Below are positions 36,635-48,627 of a stretch of DNA of 64,000 nt, in pieces (position 1 is the stretch's first letter; the number at the start of each line of letters is the position of its first letter). The position numbers were made by a program, and so were the translations under genes. The notes under the pieces were generated by a model that was given only the letters and a program-made list of their open reading frames with translations, had not been told where the DNA came from and searched no databases. The stretch is taken from positions 815,295 to 879,294 of the forward strand of contig PDUO01000006.1 in the NCBI GenBank assembly GCA_003008705.1, written 5' to 3'. The stretch comes from Pezicula radicicola. Its lineage: Eukaryota; Ascomycota; Leotiomycetes; Helotiales; Dermateaceae.

Positions 36635-37303
36635 CTTGTTTCAAAACTCAATTTTCGCTTCACAGTTTTTGTTTCTGTAATCGTTAAGACTGAGTAACCT
36701 AAAATTAATGGATTGCGTATTGACTTGGTACGAAAGGTACAAAAGTGCTTAAACAATGCAAGAAAAGGTATTCGGAGTAAGAAAGATTTTTTTTAACAAT
36801 TCGAACCTCTCTTAATGAAAGGGAAAATTTTAGAGATTTGGAGACACAAAGAAAATCTCTTTAGTTTCTTGTATAAAGGATTGTTAAATGCTGCTTCCGG
36901 ATATTTGTGTTTTGCCATAGAACAAAGAAAAGACCGGAAAAGAAAGTTGCTAAAGGTCTGGAAAGGGTAACAAAGAATAGGAATTTGAGTACATTGAATT
37001 ACCAGTATTTTGAAAGCAACTTTAACACACGAGGTGTCAAATGCGTTACTGTTACTACAGTGCAGTCACGTTTATATGTCTTGCTAAAATTAAGCGAGCT
37101 AATGGGGGCTAGTCACGTGATACAAAAGGACAATATGAATTCCATTTGTTCCAAGAATTATTACAGGGTTTTTAAAACAATGTAAAGAGTGAAGGATTTG
37201 TGGTCTTCGATTTTACAAAAACTCCTCTTCAACTTCGCCTCCTGGTTCAATCCTCTTCTCACTCGAGATAATGGGCCTGGCCTATGTAGCCACAGTAGTC
37301 TAA
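36635..37303. other. Intergenic, kinase promoter side
   Basis: 670 bp, AT-rich, no gene seen. A frame at 36907-37185 is unsupported. Confidence 0.4.
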
Positions 37304-38452
37304 TTAAGGAGAGCTAAAAGAGACTTCCGGATAACTAGCAGTGACCTTGTCTAAAATAGTACTTTTCTTTCCCTTCAGAACAAAATCGAAGAAAGCAGTA
37401 ACATATGTCCCAATAATCTCATGCGCCCTCGCACCATGAATTGTACCCAACAACTGAGCCACTTCAGCAGGTAATGCAGAGCCAATGTTCAAAAGATCAA
37501 CAACATCCGGCAGGTCAGAAAATGTATAATGCTGACTTCCATTCAACATAAGCTCCTGTTTCCAACCCGTTAATTTGGGCCAGATTGCATCCCAACTGTA
37601 GTCAGTAGAGGTATTTTTGCCTTCGTGCCCGAAGATGAGAAAGGGACGAGAGAGACCCTTTTCGACGACAGGGCCAAAAAACGTCCCGTCTAGGTTGAGC
37701 CCTCCAACTAATCGTGTATCGTAGAGCATGGCTGCCGCTGCTGAGGCACCACCAACAGAGTGGCCATATACACCTGCTTTCTTAATATCGAGACCGCATG
37801 TGCTTCCTGGAATAAGGGATTTGATAGTCGAAGAGTCCCCAAGTTGGTTGAGGACAAAAGATATATCTTTGGCGCGAGTGTCTACGGTGAGGGTGACTTG
37901 TGCATCGCTACTGATATTTCCCATGAATACGGTTGTGTTGTCAGGGAACGTTACAATATCGGCGTCGTATGGATGATCTATGGTGGCAACAATGTAACCG
38001 GCGCTGGAAACTTGTTGAGCCAGAGCACTATAGAACAGGCGGGACGTTCCCAATGCACCGGAAAAGAGTACAACTGGAAATGTCGATGCTTTAGTTCTGT
38101 GAGAATTCCTTTTGTCGGGGTTGCAGACTTGAAGGTCGAGCGACTCGAACGTCCCGTTTTGGAGACCGTATTGCGAATAGTATGTATCTTCAAACGCGGC
38201 TGTAGTGGGGTCCATGTAAGGTACAAGAGAGGCTGTGCAGGTCGATGGAGAAATTGGATGAAAGAGAGAGATCATCACGGCGCGGGGTTGAGGTGTTGGT
38301 GCAAATGGGTCGAGACGCATGTAATCGACTAGCCTTTTTGTGACCAAGCTTGTATTGTAGGGACCTGTGGGAGCAGGAAATGTGATCGAGGCGACAGGGG
38401 AGAAAAGAGCAGCCATGAGGAGGACAATGGACGAAACAGAAGTAATAAACAT
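37304..38452 (-). CDS. Secreted PAF-acetylhydrolase-like alpha/beta hydrolase
   Basis: A 382-aa single-exon protein with a clear signal peptide (1-22, hydrophobic VLLMAALFSPVA). Shared PAF-AH/lipase landmarks are VVLFSGALGTSRLFYSALA (127-145), IDHPYDAD (158-165), nucleophile elbow GHSVGG (230-235, Ser232), LNLDGTFFG with the likely acid Asp255, and SQHYTFSD with His308. Several N-x-S/T glycosylation sequons support secretion. It fits the platelet-activating-factor acetylhydrolase isoform II family (PF03403) as found in fungi; the natural ester substrate is unknown. A TATATAAT element sits about 90 bp upstream. A Zn2Cys6 gene is divergent from it. Confidence 0.88.
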   Translation of the reverse strand: MFITSVSSIVLLMAALFSPVASITFPAPTGPYNTSLVTKRLVDYMRLDPFAPTPQPRAVMISLFHPISPSTCTASLVPYMDPTTAAFEDTYYSQYGLQNGTFESLDLQVCNPDKRNSHRTKASTFPVVLFSGALGTSRLFYSALAQQVSSAGYIVATIDHPYDADIVTFPDNTTVFMGNISSDAQVTLTVDTRAKDISFVLNQLGDSSTIKSLIPGSTCGLDIKKAGVYGHSVGGASAAAAMLYDTRLVGGLNLDGTFFGPVVEKGLSRPFLIFGHEGKNTSTDYSWDAIWPKLTGWKQELMLNGSQHYTFSDLPDVVDLLNIGSALPAEVAQLLGTIHGARAHEIIGTYVTAFFDFVLKGKKSTILDKVTASYPEVSFSSP

Positions 38453-39169
38453 GATTGAGACTGGCTATTAAAATCAAGTTGGTTGAGACTTTGAATCTGG
38501 AAATATTAAGGTCTGAAGCAGAAGAAAGGGAGTCTCTGCATTATATACACTTGTCTCGAGACGTTGTCTTTCCTACTGACCACCGCACTTGCGGCACTGC
38601 CAACACCCTTCTGATGAAGGACCCACTTCATCAATCTCTTGCCATCGCAGCTTTGCGCACATACAAGCGATGGTGATCGTACCATTTCACGAAATGGATA
38701 TCATAACGACGGAGAAATGAGGGTTTGGTGATGTTTCTGGTGAAAGACGAAGTCGCGCTCGATGTCTACTGCTTTGGTCCTAGTCTCCAGAGACGGCTAG
38801 CCATCTACAGCTAGCTCTGACTCCTTGGCTCTCCAAAAGAGGTTACGCGAAAGCCTCGAACTTCGTCACGTTCCCTTGGACCATCTTCTGTTCAACACAA
38901 GAGGATTGCTATGCTTTCTTTTACGTATCGGCTGAGCGATAGCATCGTCATGATTAAGATCCTTAGGGAAACGTGTTGAGGAGATGGCCGCCTCTAATTC
39001 CGTACTCCTGGCTATAATTCGCCCCGGCCTCCCATTCTCAACGCGCTCTTTCATCTCCTTTCATAGCCTAAGTTTTCTCTGACCGCTGTTGCCTTTCTTA
39101 CTACGTCTGTTCTCTAAATTTAGGACTTCCATATCGGTCTCCTTGGCAGCTCAATCTTCTCGACCAAAA
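38453..39169. promoter_or_regulatory. Divergent intergenic region (secreted hydrolase / Zn2Cys6)
   Basis: 717 bp between divergent starts; a shared regulatory region is likely by position. No regulatory site could be assigned. Confidence 0.4.
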
Positions 39170-40709
39170 ATGCTGGGCCCTCTGGACAAACGTCGTCAAT
39201 GTACCAGGTGCGAGGCTTGTGCAAGACGTCGAATCAAGGTGCGCGCTTCCCGGTCCAAATAAGATGCGTTCGATTCTAACTATACTCAGTGTGAAGGTGG
39301 AATACCATGCAAATATTGTATCAAAATGAAGAAAGATTGCATCCCGCCGTCATCGAAGGAAGCACCCAGCGACGTCTTTGTACTTTTCTCTTCACATACC
39401 CAGAAATTCCAGAAGGGCGCAACCCATGCTCTTGTTTCTGAGAATATCACTCTTAGCCCTCCTCACTGTGCAGAACCCAAGATCTACCCCCAAATTCCGC
39501 AAGAAACTTCATGTATCTACATCAGCCACTTCTTTTCAACTTTCCTAGTCCACAACGATTTTGCGAGCAACTCGGCTCTTGATATCAATACTATTATCGC
39601 TCAGTTTCATACCTCTCCAAGCTTATACAATGCAATAGTTGCTGTAGGGTCGCTAGACATAAGCAGAAAGCCGTTCTACTCTTCAATCTTGGTCCCAAAG
39701 GCAACAAGATTGGAGGCGCTTACTGCATATAGGCAGTCAATTCTGGCGATGCAGACAAGCATCTTACAGAAGGAGGTTTTAAAAAGCGACGCTAGTCTTT
39801 GGACCACGTTCTTTTTAGGACTGTTTGAGCTGATGTTTGACGTCTCTGGGGAAGGCTGGGTAAAGCATATTCTTTATGGGACTTCAAAGATTCTTAAACT
39901 CCGAGGGCCAGAAGCACACGCGTCAGGGTCTGGACGATCTTTTTTCCTCACTGTTCGTGTGTTCGAGATATGCAGATCCCTGATATACTCTGAGCCAAGT
40001 TTTTTATCCCAACCCAACTGGCTGTCACTCATGCACAAGATGTGGGAAGGGGAGAGTATGCATTGGCATCCGAAGGAAGCTCTATTTAACCTTATGATAT
40101 CCTGTTCGTCGTTAGCTCTGCGGTAATAACTCTTTTCTCAACCATTGGAGAAACGACTGATAAAAATACAGTGTTTGGGATACCATAATTCTGAAGCAGG
40201 GTGCTACGTCTGTGCTTATCGATGATGCGCTTCCTGGCCTAGCAACTGAAGGCGTCTTCATACAAGAAACGCTCAACAAATGGCATTCAGACTTCGTAAA
40301 TTGGTCGATTCAAAATCATACTCCTACAAACGACAGTCAGTCAATATTGGCAATGCTCTACTACAATGCTATCTCTATATACCTATCTGGAATATTTGAT
40401 TACCGGGCACAGTTCAATCATCTAATTACTCCAACACTTTCGGTTAACGACATTCAATCTCACACAAATAATATCCTCTCTATTTCAGTAGCAGCTTTAA
40501 AGGATACCAACCTCGCTGGTGTCTTGTTCTTTTTCCCCTTGAGAGTAGCGGGAGCAAGAGCCATATCAACACAACATAGACACGCGTTGTTGAAAATGCT
40601 GAAAGAAATCTCGAGTCGAAGTTTTGTTGTTGCCGATGCCTTCCATCTGGATTTGGAATCTCTTTGGCTGGAAAATGATATCGTCAATGACACTAATGTG
40701 CCATCATAA
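39170..40709 (+). CDS. Zn(II)2Cys6 transcription factor (Fungal_trans_2 type)
   Basis: A 479-aa regulator in three exons, join(39170..39238,39290..40122,40172..40709). The zinc cluster lies at the very N-terminus (C14, C17, C24, C30, C33, C40; spacing 2-6-5-2-6), and the first intron falls exactly before C24. The rest is a helical domain with SHFFSTFLVHNDF, LYNAIVAVGSLD, ALTAYRQSILAMQ, WTTFFLGLFELM, GTSKILKLRGPEAH and FEICRSLIY, matching the PF11951 pattern (LLxLRGP) seen in regulators next to metabolic genes. It is divergent from the secreted hydrolase and convergent with a dead esterase. Confidence 0.88.
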
Positions 40710-40868
40710 TTTTACGCATATTCTTATGATGGGCCTGAAACGAAGTTGATTATGTACAGGTTTTCATTAAATATTGTATTTACAAATTCCCCTGAACAAC
40801 TTGCGCTGCCTCTCACCGTCCACAAACTTTACTCACGATCGACCCATTCTTTTGGCCTGCTTGCTAAT

Positions 40869-42100
40869 CTACTTCTGGATAACTTTATAAATAGCCTTAT
40901 TGTTCTTCTAAAGGAACGCAAAATGGGCTTTGACGTAGATCCCAATATCCGCCAACTTGATCCAGTCTGTGGCTACGCCAGCTTGGTTGAGGAAGTTGAT
41001 AACGCATTGGTCGTAGGTGATATGGGGAGAAGCCTCGCCGGTGAATGCAACATATGGAACCTTGGTAACGTTGGGCAAAGTTCTGATAGTATAACCTTCA
41101 GTACTGTTTGATTGCTGGATGCAGGAACGCAGGGCTGGGGTATCGGTTCCAACAGTCTCGGTAACGAGATCAGTGCAGTTTGAAACCGCAGGACTGAAGT
41201 TAATGTTAGTGACGGTGAGTCCGAAAGGATGAGCAGAGGTACGTCCCACAGAAGAGGTAGTATTGCCGATATATAACTCGAAAGGAATGTTTCCTGGCTC
41301 AAGGTTCACATTGCCGGCAACAAGTGACAGGCACTCGTCTGAAAGGAGAATTGGGTGAACAGCGCCAATTGAGTGCGAGAGTAGGAATGAAGGGCCAATC
41401 AGTTCGAGGAGTGCGCATTCAGATGCACGCATAGACAGCTCCTGGCGGGTGTTGTTTGATGTGAGTGGCATAAAATTTGACTGAAAGCATCGAAGGTTGG
41501 ATTGTCGTGCAGCCCAGTCTGTGCGAATGTTAGTGAACAAAATTGTTCTCTATGGACTTTTTAAAAACTTACACCAGGCCACTGGGTGTGCAACTAGCTC
41601 TGAGGGTAGGCATTAGCTGTCTCGGGGGCTGTGAATCCAACAGTTGTGATGTTGGAAGTTGAACCAATTCGCAATGGGTATCCCGTCAAATCCTCTTGTG
41701 TTGCACGTCCGACTGATGTTTGGTCTATGACATATATCATATATCCAGCATCGAGGAAGTATGATACAAATCCTTTACCATTATCTGGTGTGTTAAGCCA
41801 TACCTACAATTCATCCGATTATTACACAGCTCCAGAGCTTGCACCGCCGTGAAACATCACAACTGGATATGGCTTCTTGATTCCTCCATATGGCGTCAAC
41901 TTCTCAACATACATCTGATCGTACGTGAGGGTTCCAATTGCAGCGTTGACATATTTGCCACCAACCCAGAAGACATCTCGCGTGTAGAAAGCCTCCTCTG
42001 ACGAACATCTTGGGGAGACGGCATTGATTTCTGTACAATCCCTCGAGGTATGAGCAACGGCACCAATTACACTCAATGCGACCAGTGAGAAAAGCGACAA
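40869..42100 (-). pseudogene. Decayed secreted alpha/beta-hydrolase (esterase) gene
   Basis: Starts at an intact ATG (42100) with a signal peptide (MSLFSLVALSVIGAVAH) and continues with family blocks VMFHGGASSG, WLNTPDNGKGFVSYFLDAGY, IDQTSVGR, APETANAYPQS, LSMRASECA, LLSHSIGA (nucleophile elbow) and VNLEPGNIPFE. Lesions: the expected intron after SSGA is only about 25 bp of stop-containing sequence; a TAG follows AYPQS where the family has Gln; the frame changes by one base around FDAF/NFMPLTS; and a TAG after AHFAFL cuts off 12 further in-frame residues ending at 40869. A gene with this many lesions is almost surely dead. It looks recently inactivated, since sequence similarity to the family is otherwise well preserved. 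Confidence 0.8.
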
Positions 42101-45100
42101 TATCTTAGGATTAAAAGAGCGTGGTATGATGTTGGAAGGGACTTTTTTTCTTTTTCTCGAAAGTATAATTATTAATTGGGCAAGTCCTTGAACACGAAAG
42201 ACCTTGACTCAGTCTGGATGTAGTAGGACTTTAGTGAATTCCGTCTTGGCTACGCCTAGTTTTACGTGAGGACCTTGACCAATATTCACCATCAATTGGG
42301 GTACGATTGCCGTTGTGCAGAGCTGGTGGAGGACTTCATCCACACACTGTAATTGCATCCCATACGAGAGTATTGAATTCAAGATGAGGGAGCTTACGGT
42401 ATGCTGACGCCGAGTTTACTAAGTGAAGGTCGGGATGGACCCCTCAGGGTTCATGCAATATGTGAAGAACGAGCGATTTGACATCAACATTATACACAGG
42501 GGAGCTGGGCTTTGATAGGAAACAGCTGCTGTTGTTCTCTTCTGCCAACACATCATCTACCGTATAGTAGTCTTGTGTACAATTTAGACTTGCATCAGAT
42601 TTCGGAACTACGTGACTTCTCGAAGATCCAGATCTTGCACTTCTCCGGATATGCGTTTCAGAAATTGGAGTGGGAGATCTCGTTACCCCGTTATTCTGGG
42701 GCAGAATTGTCCCGAATTCAAGCTTGTTTGATGATTTTTAATGCGGGCATCTTTGTGTTTTGTAATGTGTATTTTCCCCCTCCAGTTTCTTTTGATAGAG
42801 AGTGGAAGTTGTATCAAGAGGTCTCTTGGCTCCATCCAATTGTATCTATCATGTTGAAGACGCACGAAATTGAATTTCCGCGAGCCATTTAGCTTTAGCT
42901 GCGCAGCCGCAGGTACAGAATCTGCAAATACGAGACGTCTTTAGCGAACGGTCCTACAGAGGTCTGATTGGCTATATGATGAAAGATAAGTTGGATTATA
43001 CTTTTAGATAGGGGAGGCTTCGGTGAGGGTTTTTGCTTGTCCACCTTTGCCAAGTCGTTCGGGTAGGCATATCCCAGGATACCGGGTTTGGTGATCAAAG
43101 AAGAGTGGCGGGCTTGGGAGCCTCGCGTGCCTCGTTAATCTTCGGGGCTTAAGCGAGCGAAGTTACTGATAGTGCAGCGTGCCTGTGTGTGAGTCGTGGT
43201 AAATTTCATACTTATCAGAGTTTTCACTTTCTTTCATTCTCTTGGTCCATGCGTCGTGTTTTGTCAACTCCTTGTCTTTGTGTCGATATTGTTTACAAGA
43301 TACACTAGAAAGTGAAGCGAATGCTGTTACCTGGTTTTACACGAAAGTTTCTTCCGTACATGTAGGAGCTCCTGTGCAGAAAGTTTTATCTACAATAGCA
43401 AGTTACTTGATTTTCTGACACAGAATCCTTCGTGAACACCAAGGCTATATTGCAAGAGATTTTCCATTTGCTCTAAAACACGAATGGTAGATTTGGTAAC
43501 TTTGGTAACCATCAAGGCGAGACAAGCGCGGCGTAAGTTTTCGGCCCGCAGAAAGTATCCTAATCATTCTAAGAAACACGATTTGTGGGGAACCAAGCTC
43601 CAGAGTCCCAGGTCCATGGTCGTTCCTTGGTGGGTTGAGTGCCGCCCCATATTATTATATGCACCACAAACCGTGTGACGATTATTGCAAGATGACCATC
43701 AACTCGTTTTTATTTCTTGATCATGAACTGTCGTTGAGGTCAAGCTCTTTTACAATTTCTAGAACAACTATGGAACCTGATATTGAGGCCCTGAAGTATG
43801 AAATCTTTCTCCAAAGTAACAAGTTGCTATCGGGGTTTCTGCCAACATTTTGCAAACTTTGTTGCTAACAGAAGCTATGACCAAGGATACATAATAAAAG
43901 TAAAAAGTTGGGATTCATTTTAGTGACACTCTCGGTATTCACGATCCTGGAAGAATGCAAGAGAGGGACTCTTGTCAGAATGTTCTATTGCAAACTCAAT
44001 TTCAGCCATCAACGGGCTTCTAGTGTTACTGCCAGCCTGCCGCACGCGTCTCCCGGAATAATAAAAGCTTCTTTATATCGATATTACCCTTGGCCATCTG
44101 TTGGAGTAGCTTGAATTCTCGTATGTGCCTTCTTTTCCTTATCCGTGACGATAATGGAATAGCCCCCGAGCCATTTGGACATACCTGCCTTGAGCAGCAC
44201 TTAACCAAGTAAGGTTTCCATGAGTCCATAGAATTTGGAGATCTTTTACTGCTAAAGAAGGTCGCTGAGGATCACAAGAAACGGCTATTTGGACGGGCCT
44301 TGCAAGGCTACACAATTTCTGAAGACTGGGTACCTCAATCCAATCCACACGTCCACCAGATCTTCGAAAATGTACCCTACTACAGTACGCTACCGGTACC
44401 TTACTCCGTAATCGGACACCTTCATATAATCATTCATCTGAGCGTTGTTGTTAATTAGCCATACTTTTCCATTCTAGCTGATGGCTGCTGCAGACTGCAC
44501 AAATTCGTTTGATTGCATGGGTTGTTGCACGCCCAATTTCTTATTTTTTTTCCAAGTTTCAAGATGTTCACCCAGAACGGTACCAATACCCGGCAAAAGT
44601 AGCTTATTTTCTCTAAAGAGTGCTCGAGCATAAAGAACCTGGAAACTCTATCTCTCCCTGACGAACCCACCTGATTTCCTTACATACTTGGCAGAGCACC
44701 CGACAGTGACACTGGGCCAGCATCAACCTAGCAGAACTTGAGCGGAAGTTATTTGTATACTTTACTCGACGGGCAATTCCCAGTCTTGACTTTCATACAT
44801 ACCACTATGTGGCCTGGTCTTGATCGTTAAGTATAATTCATCTAGCCCGCCCCCACAGTTTCAACAAAACTCCTCTGGATCGCACAATTACAATCTCTTG
44901 ACTGCTGCTCAGAACTTCCATGTCTTGGGAAAGCCGTTCTAGATTCCCTACTTTCGTCAACCAATTGGTACCAGAATGATCTTGCATCTACAGGTCCGAG
45001 GTCTTTTTCATGGTGTGATATACCGATCACTAAAGTCCAAGAGTGGTCGACAAGAGAGATCGTCGCTTTTACGTCGTTTTTGAGATACTTCATCGCCCAC

Positions 45101-45127
45101 AAAGACTGTATCCATTGATAGCCGGTC
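42101..45127. other. Long intergenic region, no gene supported
   Basis: 3 kb with scattered open frames, the largest at 42512-42892 (plus) and 44842-45189 (minus). None shows domains, signal sequence or splice-supported extension. The right end is the promoter of the Pth11-like gene. Confidence 0.45.
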
Positions 45128-46796
45128 ATGTCGTCAACTCTGATAGCGACGGCTACGTCGACCTTCGCGACGACTGTCCCCTCTGGCACAATATCAGCAC
45201 TGATCGGACAGCCGCCGGCAACAGAGAAGGATTACTGGATTGTAAAGTACCTTTTGCTGGCATTTGGGCTAAATACGGATCCTCTGAAGGGTATCAGTGT
45301 TCCACCCGTTAGACCAACACCGTATCACTTCGAGACCAGGGGCCCAGGAATCATTGTTAGCATGAGCATCGGGATTGCATTCATGGTAACCATTACGCTT
45401 CTGAGACTTGGAGTTAGAATATTTAGAAGGGGTTTAATAGTTGGACTTGATGACCTATTTATTGTGCCTGGTTTGGTTAGTGGAGGCTTTCATTTACTTC
45501 TAGTCTATGCATGGAGATACAGTTTGACTTAGTGGTCAACTCAAGCTGCAGGATGGTATCTCGTAGGCTGCACTTTTCTCTCCGATTCCCATACTCACCT
45601 TTCTTCCAACCCCTCTTCTTCATTATAGGATGATGTTAGAAGCAAACATTAACTAATAGCTCACAGTTACTAGCAGTAGTATGGGCTTCTCTCCAGATAG
45701 CAGCGGCCATGTACGGTGGAGCAGGTAAACATATATACGATGTTACCTACGAAGAATACGGTGTTTTCAAAACCTGCACCAATCTTTCAGAAGTCATGTT
45801 CTTCGTGGGTGTCGGTTTCATCAAGGTCTCGATCTGCCTCTTTATCCGACGACTCACCTCTTTAACTGGCCGAGCTTGGAAAATCTTCAACAACGTGTTC
45901 CTCTTCCTACTATTTGTGTTCATTATGGTATCTCTATTTTGGAATATCTTCCAGTGCCAGCCAGCTTATGGAGGTTGGGATCCTATTCGAATTGCAAAGG
46001 ATGGCAAGAAAACTGTTTGTCAGCCTGATACAGTCGTCCGGAGTGCGCTGAGTGTGGTCCACGTAATCATGGATTTTGGTCTACTGTCTGTGCCACTGAT
46101 TGTTCTATGGAAGGTGGAGATGGGTTGGGGAACTAAGCTGAGGTTGTATTTTGTGTTTTGTATTGGCGGTATAAGTGCTATTGGTTCGATCATTCGGCAG
46201 ATTGAACAAGGGCGACTAAAGAGCGATGTTACTTGTGAGTATCTTTTTTCAGATCAACATCAACCCCCAAACTAACTCCTTTAGATAACTTCGTTCCCTT
46301 ACAAGACTGGACTCTTGTCGATTTGACATTCGGAGTAGTTGCAGCCTCTCTTCCAATCCTCTCCGCCTTCGTCCCCAAGTCATGGAAATCAGTAACCAGC
46401 TCTGGGGCCACACCAGGATACGGGTATGGAAACTCACAAGGAGGCAAATTACACCAAAACAGTTGGGGAGCCTACATCCGCTCCACACGACGAACAAGCA
46501 TAACTGGGAAACGAGATCCAACCGATAGCGAAGAGAATATAGTGCGAACAGACGAGGTGGAGCTAACATATCAGAAACGAAATGATATGAGCAAGGAGAC
46601 GGATGAGGATCTTATGAGTGCTACAACGAGTTTCAATAGCTTGCTAGGGAAAAGGCCCAGTTTTAAGAAGCAGCCAGTCAAGAAATCGAGTCAGGATTAT
46701 ATTTGGGATTTGGGACAAAGGAGGGATCTGGGTTTTGGGCAGGATGGCATTATAAGTCAGAGTGGATATAAGACTTGGATTGGTGAGGCGAAATAG
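45128..46796 (+). CDS. Pth11-like integral membrane protein (fungal rhodopsin-type domain)
   Basis: A 475-aa membrane protein in three exons, join(45128..45475,45667..46234,46285..46796). After a Ser/Thr-rich extracellular start come seven hydrophobic segments with the family landmarks GLDDLFIVPGL, MYGGAGKHIYDV, FFVGVGFIKVSICLFIRRL, NIFQCQPAYGGWD, HVIMDFGLLSVPLIVLW, GTKLRLYFVFCIGGISAIGSIIRQ and WTLVDLTFGVVAASLP. The tail of about 120 residues is basic and Ser/Thr-rich, probably cytosolic. The first intron (191 bp) is unusually long, and a small unrecognised exon inside it cannot be excluded. The second intron is 50 bp. Unlike the 13-kb paralogue it has a long C-terminal tail. Sensor or receptor function is inferred from the family only. 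Confidence 0.83.
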
Positions 46797-47592
46797 GAAG
46801 AAGCCTTTTTCCTTTGTTTTTAAACTTTTTGATGCATGAGATTATGGATTGCTTCATGACCTTGTGATACTATAGATATTTTGTAATATACCAGGCCAGG
46901 GGCTATTATCCTTTATCCTTTTTTCACATAGGTGTACTCCTACAAGCACAGGGCCACTGCAAAGGCTGAGGACGATAATTGTGACACCGCAATGCGTCAC
47001 TGATTCCCACTTTATGTAAGCTGTATTGTTTCAGAACCAATAGTTCTATGAGTAACACCATAAAAGTCAACCCAATAGAGGGTAGCGTCTGTAATCCGTG
47101 ATTTCCACTTTCAAATAGCATCACCTGTCGAGAGAAAGACCAAAAGCTAGATTTTAAGGATGGGGGTCGATAATGCTAGCAGTGTCTCCACTCCAAACAG
47201 AAGGAGCTGTCCTAGACAGTGACGGTTTTGTGCTTGTAGATTTTAGCCTGCGTCATAGGTGACTGAGAAAACTATAATATGAGCTACAGAGGTACTCGCA
47301 ATTTAAACTAGGATAGAAAGACGGAATGATAAGGACTGGTTATTCTTAAGAGAGTACACATGCGTTCCTAGTTCCCAATAGGAGCATCTCTCGGAAACAC
47401 CTCGAGCAAGCTTCATCCTAGATAACTGCAAGAACTGCAATAGAGTTAAAGTGGGATCACAAGGGGAAACGCTTCAAGGAAGAGTTAAAACCTAGCAAGA
47501 TATTCATATTGCGCAACTATAATCTGCTAACACATCATCCCTAGACATCCACAGCTGCACTGGAGGTTGCGAAAGAGTTTAGTGCAGCGCAA
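46797..47592. other. Convergent intergenic region
   Basis: 800 bp between two stop codons, no gene seen. Confidence 0.4.
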
Positions 47593-48627
47593 TTAATGAT
47601 GTCCTACAATAGATTTAGCAACATAGTGCTTCTCAATATCTGCTATTTCCTCGCTGCTCAACTTGAAGTTAATAGCTTGAAGCGCCTCGTCAACACGCTC
47701 AATTTTGCTCAGCCCCAAGATTGGCGCATCGATGAACGGTTTCGCAAGGCACCAAGCAATTGCCACGACTGCCATGGATACACCACGCTTCGTCGCAATT
47801 TCTTCAATTGCCTCATTTATTCTTTTATCAGCCTCAGTCATATCCTGTCCCAAAAACCCCTTGCCTTGTGACTCTCCCCTGTTCGTCCCTGCAAATGTAC
47901 TCCAGGGTCGAGCCAGGAAACCCATTGCTATCGGGCTCCATGGAATACCACCCAATCCCAATTTCTGACAAGCCGGGTACATTTCTCTCTCTTCCTCTCG
48001 GTATGTGGCATTGTAGAGATTCTGCATAGAAACAAATTCGGTCCAACCATGCATTCTTGCAGTGTACTGATATTCTAGAAGCTGATGGGCATACATTGAT
48101 GAGGCTCCTATGTAGCGCACTTTTCCAGACTTGACGATATCGTGAAGTGCCTCCATAGTCTCCTTTGCCGGTGTCCTAGGGTCGAATCTATGGATTTGCA
48201 AGAGGTCCACGTACTGTAGATCCAACCTCTTCAAGCTCGCATCAATGCTGTCGAAAATATGTTTGCGGCTTAGCCCGTATTGATTGACGTAACCATTCTC
48301 ATCCTTCTGGTAATCCGTCATCGCCATTGGTTGCTCTAAGTCCCGACCAACAGGAGCCCAGAGCTTTGTTGCAATCACAATATTTTCTCGACGCCATTGG
48401 AACTTCTTGATTGCCTTCCCGAGAATCTCTTCCGACATGCCATTAGAATATGCATTGGCCGTGTCGAAGAAGTTAAGTCCCGATGTGTAGCAATGATTAA
48501 GAATAGGAAGAGCTTCTTCCTCGCCGATCGACCACTTGAAGCGTCCTTCAGGATTGCCAAAACTCATGCATCCCACACCAATTGGGGATATGCGAAGGCC
48601 GCTAGTTCCAAGTTGCACATACCGCAT
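47593..48627 (-). CDS. Aldo-keto reductase
   Basis: A 344-aa NADPH-dependent oxidoreductase with a TIM-barrel fold, single exon. The catalytic tetrad is visible: Asp55 and Tyr60 in FFDTANAYS, Lys88 in ATKLW and His146 in LLQIHRFD. Cofactor-side motifs include VRYIGASS and the C-terminal PILGLSKIERVDEAL. Overall it resembles the AKR9/yakc-type fungal 'oxidoreductase' group (TSGLRISPIGVGCMSFG start). The start is the first ATG and its MRYVQLGTSGL sequence is canonical. Cytosolic. It stands alone, with repeats upstream. The substrate is unknown; such enzymes reduce aldehydes, or act in aryl-alcohol or secondary-metabolite pathways. Confidence 0.93.
   Translation of the reverse strand: MRYVQLGTSGLRISPIGVGCMSFGNPEGRFKWSIGEEEALPILNHCYTSGLNFFDTANAYSNGMSEEILGKAIKKFQWRRENIVIATKLWAPVGRDLEQPMAMTDYQKDENGYVNQYGLSRKHIFDSIDASLKRLDLQYVDLLQIHRFDPRTPAKETMEALHDIVKSGKVRYIGASSMYAHQLLEYQYTARMHGWTEFVSMQNLYNATYREEEREMYPACQKLGLGGIPWSPIAMGFLARPWSTFAGTNRGESQGKGFLGQDMTEADKRINEAIEEIATKRGVSMAVVAIAWCLAKPFIDAPILGLSKIERVDEALQAINFKLSSEEIADIEKHYVAKSIVGHH

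Noticed and set aside
36133..36687. Highly hydrophobic 184-codon plus-strand frame (Leu/Val/Phe-rich)
   Set aside because: It is the antisense of the Gly/Arg/Gln repeat region of the kinase; reverse-complemented RGG codons read as Leu, Val and Pro.
42512..42892. 126-codon plus-strand frame
   Set aside because: No recognisable motif, no supporting splice sites and isolated in a gene-free stretch.
44842..45189. 115-codon minus-strand frame
   Set aside because: Overlaps the start of the Pth11-like gene on the opposite strand and has no family features.
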